A stretch of 64,000 bases of DNA from Viridibacillus sp050279675 (GCF_050279675.1 NZ_JBNNUK010000016.1:1-64000), one strand, 5' to 3'. Counted from the first letter of the stretch, positions 8,031 through 17,312 are shown. Made by a program: numbers and translations. Notes: generated by a model not told the origin, from the letters alone.

Positions 8031-8747
8031 TTACTTTACCAATAAGTCTTCAAGTTGTTTTTTCTCATTAATTTTACATAAACCTCCGTGATAACAAATC
8101 ACTGTTTCAATATCGAGGTCCAAAAATTTTTCCAGAGAGTCTATTGCAGTTTTCATATCCAACGTTGTTTGTTGAATAGGTCCCCGTAAAACGCCATCTA
8201 CGACTACCATAGCATCACCAGCAACTAGAGTTTTGCTTTGCTTCAAATAAAGACTTATATGACCAGGAGCGTGACCTGGTGTAAAGATAACCTGAATACC
8301 ACCACAATATGAAAGTTGTTGACCACCTTCTAATGTCTTGTGTACCTTTGATTTCGGAGGATTCTTGTATAAGAATTGCATTTGCTCTGGTAAGGATGCC
8401 CATTCTTCTTTACTCATTCGATTCGGGTCCGTTTTAATAAGAGGCAACGTTCCTTCAATATATGGTTTGTCAAACACATGTGCATACACTTCAATGTCGT
8501 TATTGGATTGGTTTAGAATTTCAGGAAGAGAACCTATGTGGTCTAAATCCTGATGAGTTAAAATTACTGCTTTCAATTTATCAAAGGAGACTCCGACTTC
8601 ACTCATGGCAAGTTGTATTTGCTCTAATTGTCCAGGCATACCAGTATCAATTAATATAGCCAATTCATCATCCCATAACAGTGTTGGGTTTAATCCGAAA
8701 CCCTGAACTTTTAATTCTAACATTGCTAATCCTTTATTTATTCTCAT
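8031..8747 (-). CDS. MBL-fold metallohydrolase, 238 aa
   Basis: The metal-binding motif is THQDLDHIG (His65, Asp67, Asp69, His70), a common variant of HxHxDH, followed by TPGHAPGH, GDAMVV (metal Asp) and a late YHGG. This order is that of the metallo-beta-lactamase fold (glyoxalase-II-like and related hydrolases), normally with two metal ions. There is no signal peptide. GGAGGAG lies 6 nt before ATG 8747. The substrate cannot be named; the family includes thioesterases, lactonases and others. Single gene between repeats. Confidence 0.85.
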   Translation of the reverse strand: MRINKGLAMLELKVQGFGLNPTLLWDDELAILIDTGMPGQLEQIQLAMSEVGVSFDKLKAVILTHQDLDHIGSLPEILNQSNNDIEVYAHVFDKPYIEGTLPLIKTDPNRMSKEEWASLPEQMQFLYKNPPKSKVHKTLEGGQQLSYCGGIQVIFTPGHAPGHISLYLKQSKTLVAGDAMVVVDGVLRGPIQQTTLDMKTAIDSLEKFLDLDIETVICYHGGLCKINEKKQLEDLLVK

Positions 8748-8898
8748 TTAATCTCCTCCTAATTTTAAATGTAAATTTTTCTAAGTATTACTTAGGAAAA
8801 TTTACCACACAAGGAGAATACAATCAATAAATAAATTTATAATTTTACCATAAATATAAATTTTTGTAAATAGTAATTTTCGGAGTTATCTTTTAATC

Positions 8899-8987
8899 AT
8901 TGAACTAACCTGCCTCGTTAGTTGAATAAAAAAAGAGCTGTCTGAACAGCTCCAAGATCTTCTACTAATGCACCCCGTTGGCTTAAG
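8899..8987. repeat. palindromic repeat, full copy i
   Basis: TTGAACTAACCTGCCTCGTT AGTTGAA, central GAGCTGTCTGAACAGCTC (perfect 6-bp stem), then CTTCTACTAATGCACCCCGT TGGC. It sits in the gap 8748-9208 upstream of the MBL gene and downstream of the ClC gene. Confidence 0.8.
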
Positions 8988-9167
8988 TACTGTTCTTCAC
9001 AAACAGCTAACTTCTTTATGTAAAAAAGGAATAAAGGAACTATCGTTTTATTGATAATTCTTTCTGTTTTTATTTATATAAATAACTGCACTACTAATAA
9101 CTCTTGATTTGCAATCACTTTGTGAATATTGAGCTATATTACTATTCCACTTTTATCCAAGTTTTCG

Positions 9168-9194
9168 TTATAATCCAGACTGGTTCGAACCAGC
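9168..9194. repeat. isolated palindrome with a tRNA T-arm-like core
   Basis: CCAGACTGGTTCGAACCAGC GTCT: the 14-mer CTGGTTCGAACCAG is perfectly self-complementary, and AGAC/GTCT extend it. It lies 15 nt past the stop of the ClC gene. It could be a terminator relic or a scar of tRNA-targeted integration. No tRNA can be folded around it. Confidence 0.4.
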
Positions 9195-9208
9195 GTCTCC
9201 GTCTAAAA

Positions 9209-10459
9209 TTAAGTAGTTACTTTTTGCGGAAATTTTTTACTCATTTTACTTAACCAAATAAATAATACCACAATCATTAATATAACCGGGGCTAACTCTT
9301 TAGGGAAAAATAGCATTAGAGACAGTCCTACTAGTAAAGGTGACTTTAAAATAGCGATCGAAGTACTACTACCTATAACAGCTACAATAAAGAGCATATC
9401 TAGTTGTGGAAAAAAAGTCGCGATAGCGTAGCCTTGTAAAATGGAAGCAAATATTACTGGTAAAATATTTCCACCAATCCAACCTGACTTTAAACAAAAC
9501 TCCAAAAAAACAAATTTTAAAACAGAACCCAAAATTAAAGTAGCAATCGAAAGTGTCGGTATTAAACTAGGTAAATCTCGCATAGAAAGTTGACCAGAAA
9601 AAAGTAGATTAGGAGCGATTAAAGACATCAAACCAATACCAACACCACCTATAACAGCACTTAAAATAATTTTATTGTTCATTTTAGAAAAGAACTTATT
9701 CATTGCTCCTTCCATTAGTTCATAAAGTTTACTAAACAAAATACCAAACAAAACAAATGGAATAAAAAGAAATAATTCATCCAACCCCCAACTAGTTTCC
9801 CCTAACTTTGTCACAAAAGGGGGTTGTTCTGATATTTTTATTAAAAATATAAAGGTCACCATACCGTTAACGATAAATAATGTATATAATAATTTCTTAA
9901 ATAAAAGAAGTTTTTTCTCTTTAGGAGCCCGATCAGGATTATAGGGAATAAGGTAGTTATGAGGTATAGCCAATTTTTTTAGTCTAATTAACCAAGATTC
10001 CTTTTTCCATTCGTTGTAGGAAAAATAATAGTAACGCATTTTATCTCCCTGCCATACCGATAACGCAATAACAGAACTTAATATGGCTGCTGCAGGACCT
10101 ACACTTGCACCAAAGATTAAAATTAAAAGAGCAATTAAAAAATTGAGAAATACAGATGAATAGTCAATTCTTTGAGTTGTTTTTAATTCAACAATAGAAT
10201 CATTAGCTGTTTTAGGTAGATTCCCCCACTTATACCTGCTAAAACCTACTAAAATACCACCAAAAATACATAACAATAATGTATATATGGAGTTTACCTT
10301 TAATTTATTGGATATGTCAGTCCACAAAAAATCTGTCAAGCCATTAACTAAAATTAAAAAAACAGAAGAAATAAAACCGATTATCCCACTTAGAATTAAG
10401 CCATAAACAAGTAATCCGATTATTTTAAAATACTTTTCATTCAAAATAAAATTCACCAC
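9209..10459 (-). CDS. divergent ClC-family chloride channel/transporter-like protein, 416 aa
   Basis: About ten hydrophobic helices with the ClC layout. IFGGILVGFSRYKWG early, GASVGPAAAI at about 116-125 in place of GREGP, and GWIGGNILPVIFAS in place of the GGxFxPxL anion-site helix. The gating/proton Glu of GREGP is absent (Ser-Val instead) and no GSGIP is visible. If it is a ClC it may be a channel rather than an H+/Cl- exchanger, or may have another cargo. A 50-residue charged loop (YNEWKKES...APKEKK) splits the two halves. The ATG is preceded only weakly (GTGGTGAATTTT). Confidence 0.65.
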   Translation of the reverse strand: MVNFILNEKYFKIIGLLVYGLILSGIIGFISSVFLILVNGLTDFLWTDISNKLKVNSIYTLLLCIFGGILVGFSRYKWGNLPKTANDSIVELKTTQRIDYSSVFLNFLIALLILIFGASVGPAAAILSSVIALSVWQGDKMRYYYFSYNEWKKESWLIRLKKLAIPHNYLIPYNPDRAPKEKKLLLFKKLLYTLFIVNGMVTFIFLIKISEQPPFVTKLGETSWGLDELFLFIPFVLFGILFSKLYELMEGAMNKFFSKMNNKIILSAVIGGVGIGLMSLIAPNLLFSGQLSMRDLPSLIPTLSIATLILGSVLKFVFLEFCLKSGWIGGNILPVIFASILQGYAIATFFPQLDMLFIVAVIGSSTSIAILKSPLLVGLSLMLFFPKELAPVILMIVVLFIWLSKMSKKFPQKVTT

Positions 10460-10920
10460 TTTTTAAATGTATATTAAGACTCTCTTGTTGCATTAAGTAC
10501 CTATATTCTTTTGAAATACAAGTAATTTTAATCATGTCGATATAACTATACTAGACTTTTCAGTGAAAATGCTAGTATTTTCCTATCTAAATCTGTATCT
10601 ACATAAACTAATAAATAGACCACCTAGTTTTTTTCGTAAATGATTATCGTCCAATGAATTTTATATACCAAAAAAATTTTAAACTTAAACACTTTTAAGT
10701 TGTCTACATGGCTAATATAAAAAAAGATTTCAGATGAAAGTGATGCCTTATTTCATTTTAATATTCACCAATTCCGCCACATCTACGAGCAGGTGAAGAC
10801 ATTCTAAGGATATCTTAGAAGCTCAAAGGCTAGATCACAAGTGAAATAGCACTATAATTAGCAGCTTCATTGGAGTTATTTTTGCTTATTCTCGTAAACT
10901 TATCTATTAAAATTAATTTT

Positions 10921-11036
10921 GTTATTCAACTAACCTGCCCCGTTTGTTGAACAACAAATTTTATACTTTCTTTTCTTTCAAAAAAATGCGTTAATCCTTC
11001 TTGGATCAACGCACCTCACTAGTTTAACAATACATT
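10921..11036. repeat. palindromic repeat copy j with a different central hairpin
   Basis: Left TTATTCAACTAACCTGCCCC GTTTGTTGAA is typical, but the centre is GCGTTAATCCTTCTTGGATC AACGC instead of the usual GAGCTGTC..CAGCTC stem, and the right part is CACCTCACTAGTTTAAC. The centre of the element appears exchangeable. The rest of 10460-11130 holds no gene that I can support. Confidence 0.7.
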
Positions 11037-11133
11037 ATTTAATTGGTTTAAATTCAATTGATTTTGCTTGCTACAGTTTGTTTAAGTACACTCCTTCACA
11101 AACTTCGCATCAATTTAAACGTAAAGATTCAAT

Positions 11134-11173
11134 TAAAAATCACCTCTAAGATGAACTAAAGAGGTGATTTTTA
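11134..11173. terminator. bidirectional hairpin terminator
   Basis: AAAAATCACCTCT / AGAGGTGATTTTT, a perfect 13-bp stem. It ends the minus-strand GNAT gene about 95 nt upstream and could also work on the plus strand. Confidence 0.75.
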
Positions 11174-11268
11174 TCAAACTATAAGAAAAAACTACACGAA
11201 TGAGTTAAGTTATAGATTACCGCAATTTATGTACCTTTCTTCTACTGATATGTTCTGGAGTATTTTGA

Positions 11269-11784
11269 TCATTGTGAACGACTGTAAATTAAGTGAAGAA
11301 TGTCTCTACCACGATAATGCTTCATAAATTCTCTCTCAATTTTCATATCAATTTTTTCGGCAACTTTACATGATGCTAAATTATCAGGCCTAATTTGAGC
11401 AATAACTTTTTCTGCCTTTAATTCATTAAAGGCATAATTCATACACGCCTCCGCACCTTCGATAGCATAGCCCTTGCCCCAAAATGCTTTATCAAGAATA
11501 TAGGCAATCTCAATATAGGAATCACCTTCAATTGACTCTATCATTGGCCCGATTACACCTACGAACTTCCCAGTTTCTTTTTCAATTGCTGCAAAGTAAC
11601 TAAAGCCATCTTGATTATATCGAATTAAATTTTTTTCTATCCACTCGTTCACTTCTTCATCTGAAAATGCGTGGTCCCAAGCATACATTACTTCGATATC
11701 TTGCAGAAAAACGCATAAATCGTTAAAATCATCTTTGGTTATCTTCCTAAATCCAAGTCGATCAGATTGTAAAATCCATTCCAA
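11269..11784 (-). CDS. GNAT acetyltransferase, RimJ/RimL type, about 171 aa
   Basis: Acetyltransf_3 pattern: SDRLGFRKITKDDFNDLCVF at the N-terminus, YFAAIEKETGKFVGVIG, IEIAYILDKAFWGKGYAIEG (acetyl-CoA pyrophosphate loop, WGKGYA) and RPDNLASCKVAEKIDM. These enzymes move acetyl from acetyl-CoA to an N-terminal amine or small-molecule amine; the acceptor is unknown. I prefer TTG 11784 (6 nt after AAGAGGTG) to the GTG at 11793 that overlaps this site. It is followed by a bidirectional terminator. Confidence 0.8.
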   Translation of the reverse strand: MEWILQSDRLGFRKITKDDFNDLCVFLQDIEVMYAWDHAFSDEEVNEWIEKNLIRYNQDGFSYFAAIEKETGKFVGVIGPMIESIEGDSYIEIAYILDKAFWGKGYAIEGAEACMNYAFNELKAEKVIAQIRPDNLASCKVAEKIDMKIEREFMKHYRGRDILHLIYSRSQ

Positions 11785-11852
11785 TATATTCACCTCTTAA
11801 AATATAAATGTTCTCTGATAAGCAAAAATCTATCTACCTCAGGAATTAATCA

Positions 11853-12083
11853 TCACCTACAAGTATCGACTAAACCATTGTTCAATAAGCTATCAACGTG
11901 ATCTAATGTCTCATGTTCTATGTCGAATTTCGCTTGCAATCCCTGAGTAAATGCAACTTGCGTCAGTAGTTCAGCTTTGTATCCAATGTTTCCGGATTCT
12001 TCTGCTTCAGTTAACAAACTAATAAATTTTTGTTCAGTTTTTTCAGGGTGTTCATAATCCCACAACGCATCAAAATCTTCCAT
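11853..12083 (-). pseudogene. truncated N-terminus of a TPR-like protein
   Basis: The 76 codons open MEDFDALWDYEHPEKTEQKF and continue LLTEAEESGNIGYKAELLTQ VAFTQGLQ, the opening helices of tetratricopeptide-type Bacillales proteins that normally run well past 150 aa. The frame stops after LVDTCR, mid-repeat. GGAGAG precedes the ATG normally, so the short product may still be made. I infer loss of the 3' part. Confidence 0.55.
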
Positions 12084-12207
12084 ATTTCACTCTCCAAATA
12101 GGATGATATGCATGAATATAATATCATATTTTTCTAAATATTACTAAAATATAGAATAAAATAATAACGATTCACTAGAAGTAACTCTGTAAATTCGCAA
12201 TAATATT

Positions 12208-12255
12208 AAAGGGTTGCTCATAGCTCCTTTACTAGAGCTATGAGCAACCCTTTTT
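12208..12255. terminator. long perfect hairpin terminator
   Basis: AAAGGGTTGCTCATAGCTC / GAGCTATGAGCAACCCTTT, a 19-bp perfect stem with an 8-nt loop and flanking A and T tracts. The gap 12084-12492 holds this and the spe operon terminator, but no gene. Confidence 0.85.
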
Positions 12256-12344
12256 ATGAGAGTTTAATTATACTTCCTTCCTTTGTAACATCAAATAAAT
12301 GTCCGATTCGATACTTCCAAAAGCAATATTTATGAGGAAAATAA

Positions 12345-12386
12345 AAAAGAATCCATTTTGAAAACATATTCAAAATGGATTCTTTC
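12345..12386 (-). terminator. terminator of the metK-spe operon
   Basis: On the minus strand AAGAATCCATTTTGAA / TTCAAAATGGATTCTT is followed by TTTTATTTT, about 105 nt after the speB stop. Confidence 0.85.
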
Positions 12387-12492
12387 TATATATTATTAAT
12401 TTCTATATTTCACTCATAAAGCTAATAATCAAAATACAGAATATCATTCACATGCAATATTATGCTTCTCCAAAACTATCTAATCTAGCTTT

Positions 12493-13353
12493 CTATTTAT
12501 CAAGTGTTAGTAATAGTTCTCTAATTGTTTTACAAGCCATCGCAGTAGATGCTCCAGATGAATCGTATTGTGGTGATAGTTCTACTACATCAGCAGCTAC
12601 AATTTGTTTTAGTGTTTGAAATTGGTTGATTGCTTCTAATAATTCACGATACGTAATTCCACCTGGTTCTGGAGTGCCTGTTCCAGGGAAAACACCAGGG
12701 TCAAGTACGTCTAAATCAATTGTAATATAGACCGGAACATCTTGTAGTTCAGCTATTTTCTCTTTTAATGTATTAAGAGAAAAACGTTCCATATAAGTAT
12801 GCTCTTTTGCCCATTCAAATTCTTCTTTTAGACCAGAACGAATTCCAAATTGAAAAATTCTACCGTCTCCAAGGAATTCATGACAACGTCTAATCACAGA
12901 AGCATGAGACAATTTTTCACCTAAATAATCTTCACGTAAATCAGTATGAGCATCGATATGGATTAGGTGCAAATTTGGATTTTTTTCGTACGCTGCTTTA
13001 ATGGTAGGCAAACTAACGAGATGCTCGCCGCCTACCATTAAAAACTTCTTGCCATCTTTCAAAACTTCTTGGCAGTAGTCAAAAATTTGATCTAACACTT
13101 TGGAAGTATTGCCAAAAGGCAAATCCAAATCGCCACCATCAAAAATTGCAGCATCTTCAAGATCTTTATCTAAATAAGGTGAATAGCTTTCTAATCCAAA
13201 CGAGTCATTTCTAATCGCTTGCATAGCAAAACGTGTACCTGGTCGAAAACTAGTTGTGCCATCAAATGGGACACCAAACAATACCGTTTCTGCTTCATTA
13301 TAAGATTTCTCACACCCTATAAAAGTGTTCATATTTAATGCTTTATTCACCAC
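12493..13353 (-). CDS. speB: agmatinase (agmatine ureohydrolase), 286 aa
   Basis: Hydrolyses agmatine to putrescine and urea. The ureohydrolase manganese ligands are all visible: GGEH (His111), DAHTD (Asp134, His136, Asp138) and TIDLDVLDP (Asp213, Asp215). GTPEPGG is present as well. Length equals the bacterial agmatinase norm. It is the last gene of the operon and its ATG lies 11 nt inside the speE frame, so translation is probably coupled. With speA upstream it gives the arginine-to-putrescine route; putrescine then feeds SpeE. Agmatinase is favoured over arginase because of the speA-speE context. Confidence 0.93.
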   Translation of the reverse strand: MVNKALNMNTFIGCEKSYNEAETVLFGVPFDGTTSFRPGTRFAMQAIRNDSFGLESYSPYLDKDLEDAAIFDGGDLDLPFGNTSKVLDQIFDYCQEVLKDGKKFLMVGGEHLVSLPTIKAAYEKNPNLHLIHIDAHTDLREDYLGEKLSHASVIRRCHEFLGDGRIFQFGIRSGLKEEFEWAKEHTYMERFSLNTLKEKIAELQDVPVYITIDLDVLDPGVFPGTGTPEPGGITYRELLEAINQFQTLKQIVAADVVELSPQYDSSGASTAMACKTIRELLLTLDK

Positions 13354-14197
13354 GCTGTAGAGCCTCCTTTACGTAACTCGGCAAACCAAATGCTCCAGCA
13401 TGTAAATTCGTATTATAGTATTTAGTTTTCAGTCCAAACTTTTCCCAAGCTTCAGCATTCAAGTCTTTTAGAGGATCAAAGGTTTTAGATGCAAAACCAA
13501 ATAGCCAATGACCTGAAGGATATGTTGGCATATGATATTGATAAACATGAGTAATCGGGAATATGTCTTTAATCTTTCTATGTGCTTTTTTCATATTAGC
13601 AGCATATTCTGCAAAGTAAGGTGATTCATGTTGGTTTATTAAAATACCATTTTCATTTAAAACGCGATAGCATTCTTTATAAAATTCTGTTGTAAATAGT
13701 CCTTCACCAACTGAAATCGGATCTGTAGAGTCCACAAGAATTAAGTCAAAGGATTGATCAGGTGCATTTTTCACATATGCCAAACCGTCATCAAAAAGTA
13801 ACTTCATACGGCTATCCTCTTCAACACCATTAGCAGTTACTGGTAAGAATTCTTGACATAAACGGAAAACACGTTCATCAATTTCCACCATTACTACTTC
13901 TTCAACTGTTGGATAACGCAACACTTCACGCGCTGTTCCGCCATCTCCCCCACCAATAATTAATACTTTTTTAATTGAAGGATTTGTTGCAAATGCAGGA
14001 TGTACAATCATGTCATGGTATACGAATTCGTCCTTCTCATTAACCATCATTAAGCCATCTAAAGTGAAAAATGTACCGAATTCTTCGCCTTTATAAAAAT
14101 CAATTTGTTGAAATGGGGTTTTTTCACTATATAGTTCTTTGTCGTAAGCAATTGAAAATTTACATTCATTGCTCCATTGTTCAGTATACCAAGCCAT
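13343..14197 (-). CDS. speE: spermidine synthase, 284 aa
   Basis: Transfers aminopropyl from decarboxylated SAM to putrescine. GGGDGG (82-87) binds the dcSAM; LILVDSTDP carries the catalytic Asp (156/159 region); MVEIDERV holds the acidic residue that contacts the substrate. Full length for the family. Its ATG overlaps the speD stop (TAATG), and its 3' end overlaps speB by 11 nt. Confidence 0.95.
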   Translation of the reverse strand: MAWYTEQWSNECKFSIAYDKELYSEKTPFQQIDFYKGEEFGTFFTLDGLMMVNEKDEFVYHDMIVHPAFATNPSIKKVLIIGGGDGGTAREVLRYPTVEEVVMVEIDERVFRLCQEFLPVTANGVEEDSRMKLLFDDGLAYVKNAPDQSFDLILVDSTDPISVGEGLFTTEFYKECYRVLNENGILINQHESPYFAEYAANMKKAHRKIKDIFPITHVYQYHMPTYPSGHWLFGFASKTFDPLKDLNAEAWEKFGLKTKYYNTNLHAGAFGLPSYVKEALQRGE

Positions 14198-14628
14198 TAT
14201 TTCACACCTTCTAATTCTATTTTCACTTTAATTTGATCAATTTCTTGTTCTGCAAATTGGCGGATTTTATCAGCCATACCACGCGGAATTTCAAAAGATT
14301 CCGTCTTTGTAGCATGCAGTTTTTCAGATAAGTAGTCAGCCGCTTTCCATGGATTTACTGAATCGCCGCAAGTATATACATCTACAGAAGCAAATCCATA
14401 TTCCGGCCATGTATGAATTGTCAAATGTGACTCTTCAATAATAACAGCTCCTGAAACTCCGTACGGATTAAAGTGATGGAAAACAGATTCAACAATAGTT
14501 GCTCCTGAGTATTCTGCTGCCTCGTTCATAAATCTTTCAATCATTGAATTATTTTCAATTACCTCACTTGGACAACCGTAAAACTCAATTAAAACATGTC
14601 TTCCTAAAGTTGATAATTCTATACCCAT
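14197..14628 (-). CDS. speD: S-adenosylmethionine decarboxylase proenzyme, 143 aa
   Basis: Class 1b bacterial SpeD. Self-cleavage is expected between Glu66 and Ser67 in IIEESHLTIHTWPE, converting Ser67 to the pyruvoyl cofactor. His72 and Cys87 (VYTCGD) are the processing and catalytic residues of the family. It makes decarboxylated SAM for SpeE. The ATG follows the speA TAA with no gap, and the stop overlaps the speE start. Confidence 0.95.
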   Translation of the reverse strand: MGIELSTLGRHVLIEFYGCPSEVIENNSMIERFMNEAAEYSGATIVESVFHHFNPYGVSGAVIIEESHLTIHTWPEYGFASVDVYTCGDSVNPWKAADYLSEKLHATKTESFEIPRGMADKIRQFAEQEIDQIKVKIELEGVK

Positions 14629-16128
14629 TTACGCTTCCTCCTTGATTACAGTTATATGGTTTGCTTCTTTCGCTTCTATCAGAACATTCCCTAATGTCTG
14701 ACAATAATATTGGTATTGCTGGAGAACATCATGAGAAATCAATTCTCCCGGAATAACAAGGGGAATACCTGGAGGATAGATCATCAACGAGTCTGCACTT
14801 ATCCGACCTACTGCATCTTCAATTGCGATTGATTCATGTTCTGCATAAAATGCTTCTCGTGGACATAAAACCAGTTCATTCACTTGATTGGCTGTTACAT
14901 AAGGTGATCGAATCGTCGTATTCTTTCCTATTCTCTTTTCAATGTCCTTTAAAGCAAAAACTAATTTGTCAATTGAATTCTTCGTATCGGCACTCGTAAT
15001 GACTGCCATCACTACATAACCTTCTGCTAACTCCATTTGAATCCCGTACTTTTCTTTTAAAATTGAATACATCTCAAATCCAGTTAATCCAAGATCATTG
15101 ACCCGTATCACTAATTTTGTCCAGTCGTACGATTGGTTAAAATGTGCTTGTACATATTTTGCTGTCAACACTTCATAACGTGAGCCCGATTCAATTGTTC
15201 TTACTGCGTCATCAATAATTGGTTTTAACTCAGCAAATCGCTCTTCACCATATATAGACAGCTCTCTTCTAGCCACATCTAACGAACTCATTAGTAAGTA
15301 GTTTGCACTCGTTGTTTGTAGCATGTTTAATACTTTTTGTATGTGCTCTGGTGCGATTTTGTCATTTTTAAGAAGTAGCAAAGAACTTTGTGTCAGTGAT
15401 CCACCTGTCTTATGCATACTTATAGTAACTGCATCTGCCCCAGCAGCAATTGGGTCTATGATGTCATCAGACATGAACCCTAAATGGGCACCATGTGCGC
15501 CATCGACAATAACCGTAATATCACGCTCATGGGCGAGACGGCAGATTTCTTGCAAATCACTCATAGAACCAAAGTATGTTGGATATGTTACCAACAAAGC
15601 CTTTGTTTCTGGATGTTCATGCAGTGCGTTTTTCACATTCTCAACAGAAATGCCATGTGTAATTCCAAAATGATGATCGACCTCGGGCTGTATAAATACA
15701 GGTTTTGCCCCACTTATGATAAGTCCATCCATCACCGATCTATGACCATTTCGCGGTACCAACAAAGTATCACCTGGCTTGCAAGTTGCCATAATCATTG
15801 CCAGTATTCCTATGGTGGTACCGTTTACTAAAAAATAAGAATGATCCGCTCCGAAAGCTTCCGCAGCCAATTGCTGCGCTTCTTTAATAACAGTTTGAGG
15901 ATGACTTAATAAATCTAGTTCTTTCATGGAATTAACATCCATGCGCATAGTCATTTCACCAAGTGCTATTTTCAAAGGATTCATTTGTGCACCCATTTTA
16001 TGGCCAGGTACATCAAATGGTGTAACATCTTGCTGAGCATATTGGATTAATGCCTCAAATAAAGGCATTTTGTCCTGCTCTACAAATGTTTTTCTCTCGG
16101 TAGCAAGCACTTGTATGTCGTTCATCAT
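14629..16128 (-). CDS. speA: arginine decarboxylase (Orn/Lys/Arg decarboxylase, fold type I PLP), 499 aa
   Basis: Aspartate-aminotransferase-fold decarboxylase of the B. subtilis SpeA type. PGHKMG near 41, VDGAHGAHLGF (Asp209) and SMHKTGGSLTQSS with PLP Lys240, then a C-terminal small domain (FYAEHESIAIEDAVGRISAD, YPPGIPLVIPGE). Decarboxylates arginine to agmatine. The choice of arginine over lysine rests on the next genes, speD-speE-speB, which use agmatine and putrescine. The start ATG overlaps the metK stop (ATGATG, with a second ATG 3 nt on). Confidence 0.92.
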   Translation of the reverse strand: MMNDIQVLATERKTFVEQDKMPLFEALIQYAQQDVTPFDVPGHKMGAQMNPLKIALGEMTMRMDVNSMKELDLLSHPQTVIKEAQQLAAEAFGADHSYFLVNGTTIGILAMIMATCKPGDTLLVPRNGHRSVMDGLIISGAKPVFIQPEVDHHFGITHGISVENVKNALHEHPETKALLVTYPTYFGSMSDLQEICRLAHERDITVIVDGAHGAHLGFMSDDIIDPIAAGADAVTISMHKTGGSLTQSSLLLLKNDKIAPEHIQKVLNMLQTTSANYLLMSSLDVARRELSIYGEERFAELKPIIDDAVRTIESGSRYEVLTAKYVQAHFNQSYDWTKLVIRVNDLGLTGFEMYSILKEKYGIQMELAEGYVVMAVITSADTKNSIDKLVFALKDIEKRIGKNTTIRSPYVTANQVNELVLCPREAFYAEHESIAIEDAVGRISADSLMIYPPGIPLVIPGELISHDVLQQYQYYCQTLGNVLIEAKEANHITVIKEEA

Positions 16129-17312
16129 TGACCGACTCCAGCAAATCCAAAGCTGGATACAAGTTGTTCCAGTTCGTTCACTTTATCTGTTCTTTCCCAA
16201 GGTACATCTAAGTCACTTCTGCCGAAATGTCCATATGCTGCAACCTGTTTATATTGCGGTTTGCGCAAATCCAACATCTTGATAATGCCAGCTGGTGTTA
16301 AATCAAAAGTTTTTCTAATTGCACGTAATAATTCCTCTTGTGACACTTTTTCAGTTCCAAACGTTTCAACAGCAATACTAATTGGTTCACTTACACCAAT
16401 TGCATACGACAATTGAATTTCACATTTTTCTGCTAACTCTGCTGCAACAATATTCTTTGCCACATATCTAGCAGCATAAGCCGCAGAACGATCGACTTTC
16501 GTACAATCCTTACCAGAAAATGCTCCGCCACCATGACGTGCAGCTCCACCATATGTGTCTACAATAATTTTACGTCCCGTTAATCCGGCATCACCATGTG
16601 GTCCACCAACAACAAAGCGTCCTGTTGGGTTAATTAAGATACGGAATGTTTGATTTAATCCGAACTCTCTAGCAGTCTCTTTAATAACGTTTTCAATTAC
16701 GTAATCTTCAAATAATTCTTTATTGAAATCTTCATCATGTTGAATTGACATCAACACAGTATCAATAATTGGTGTACTTGGATTTGTATAATCGATTGTT
16801 ACTTGTGATTTCATATCTGGTCTTGCCCATTTAAAAGCACCACTTTTTCTAAGTTGAGATGCTTTTTTTACTAGCGTATGTGCCATTTCGATTGGTAATG
16901 GCATCAAGTTTTTCGTTTCATCCGTTGCATATCCGAACATAATTCCCTGGTCTCCAGCTCCAATTGCTTGAGTATCGCTTGAAGAATCGATACCCATAGC
17001 AATGTCAGGTGATTGACTGTGAATTAATACTTGTATATCACAAGTATTCCCGTTGATTCCTAGACGTTCATCAATGTAACCAATTTCGATCAATGTATCT
17101 CGCGCGATTTTCTCAATATCTAATTTGGCTGTAGTCGTAATTTCACCGCCTACAATTACTGTGTTTGTTGTGTCAAACACTTCACACGCCACTCTAGAAA
17201 ATGGATCTTGCTCAAGCGCTGCATCCAATACTGCATCAGATATCTGATCTGCAATTTTATCTGGATGCCCTTCTGATACAGATTCGGAAGTAAATACAAT
17301 TTTTTCAACCAA
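16125..17312 (-). CDS. metK: S-adenosylmethionine synthetase, 395 aa
   Basis: Makes SAM from methionine and ATP. FTSESVSEGHPDKI at the N-terminus, GAGDQGIMFGYA and GGGAFSGKD are the family signatures. I start at TTG 17312, 9 nt after CAGGAG. An in-frame ATG at 17351 would put the ribosome site inside the gene and starts within the leader terminator. It is the first gene of a five-gene operon with the spermidine genes, which is unusual: in B. subtilis metK is separate. The leader has an S-box-like element and a terminator. Confidence 0.96.
   Translation of the reverse strand: MVEKIVFTSESVSEGHPDKIADQISDAVLDAALEQDPFSRVACEVFDTTNTVIVGGEITTTAKLDIEKIARDTLIEIGYIDERLGINGNTCDIQVLIHSQSPDIAMGIDSSSDTQAIGAGDQGIMFGYATDETKNLMPLPIEMAHTLVKKASQLRKSGAFKWARPDMKSQVTIDYTNPSTPIIDTVLMSIQHDEDFNKELFEDYVIENVIKETAREFGLNQTFRILINPTGRFVVGGPHGDAGLTGRKIIVDTYGGAARHGGGAFSGKDCTKVDRSAAYAARYVAKNIVAAELAEKCEIQLSYAIGVSEPISIAVETFGTEKVSQEELLRAIRKTFDLTPAGIIKMLDLRKPQYKQVAAYGHFGRSDLDVPWERTDKVNELEQLVSSFGFAGVGQ

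Noticed and set aside
9160..9205. tRNA gene around GGTTCGAACC
   Set aside because: The T-stem cannot form five pairs with a seven-base loop, and there is no anticodon or D arm upstream.
15323..15831. Long open frames opposite speA
   Set aside because: They lie antisense to a conserved, full-length enzyme gene with intact motifs, and have no ribosome sites.
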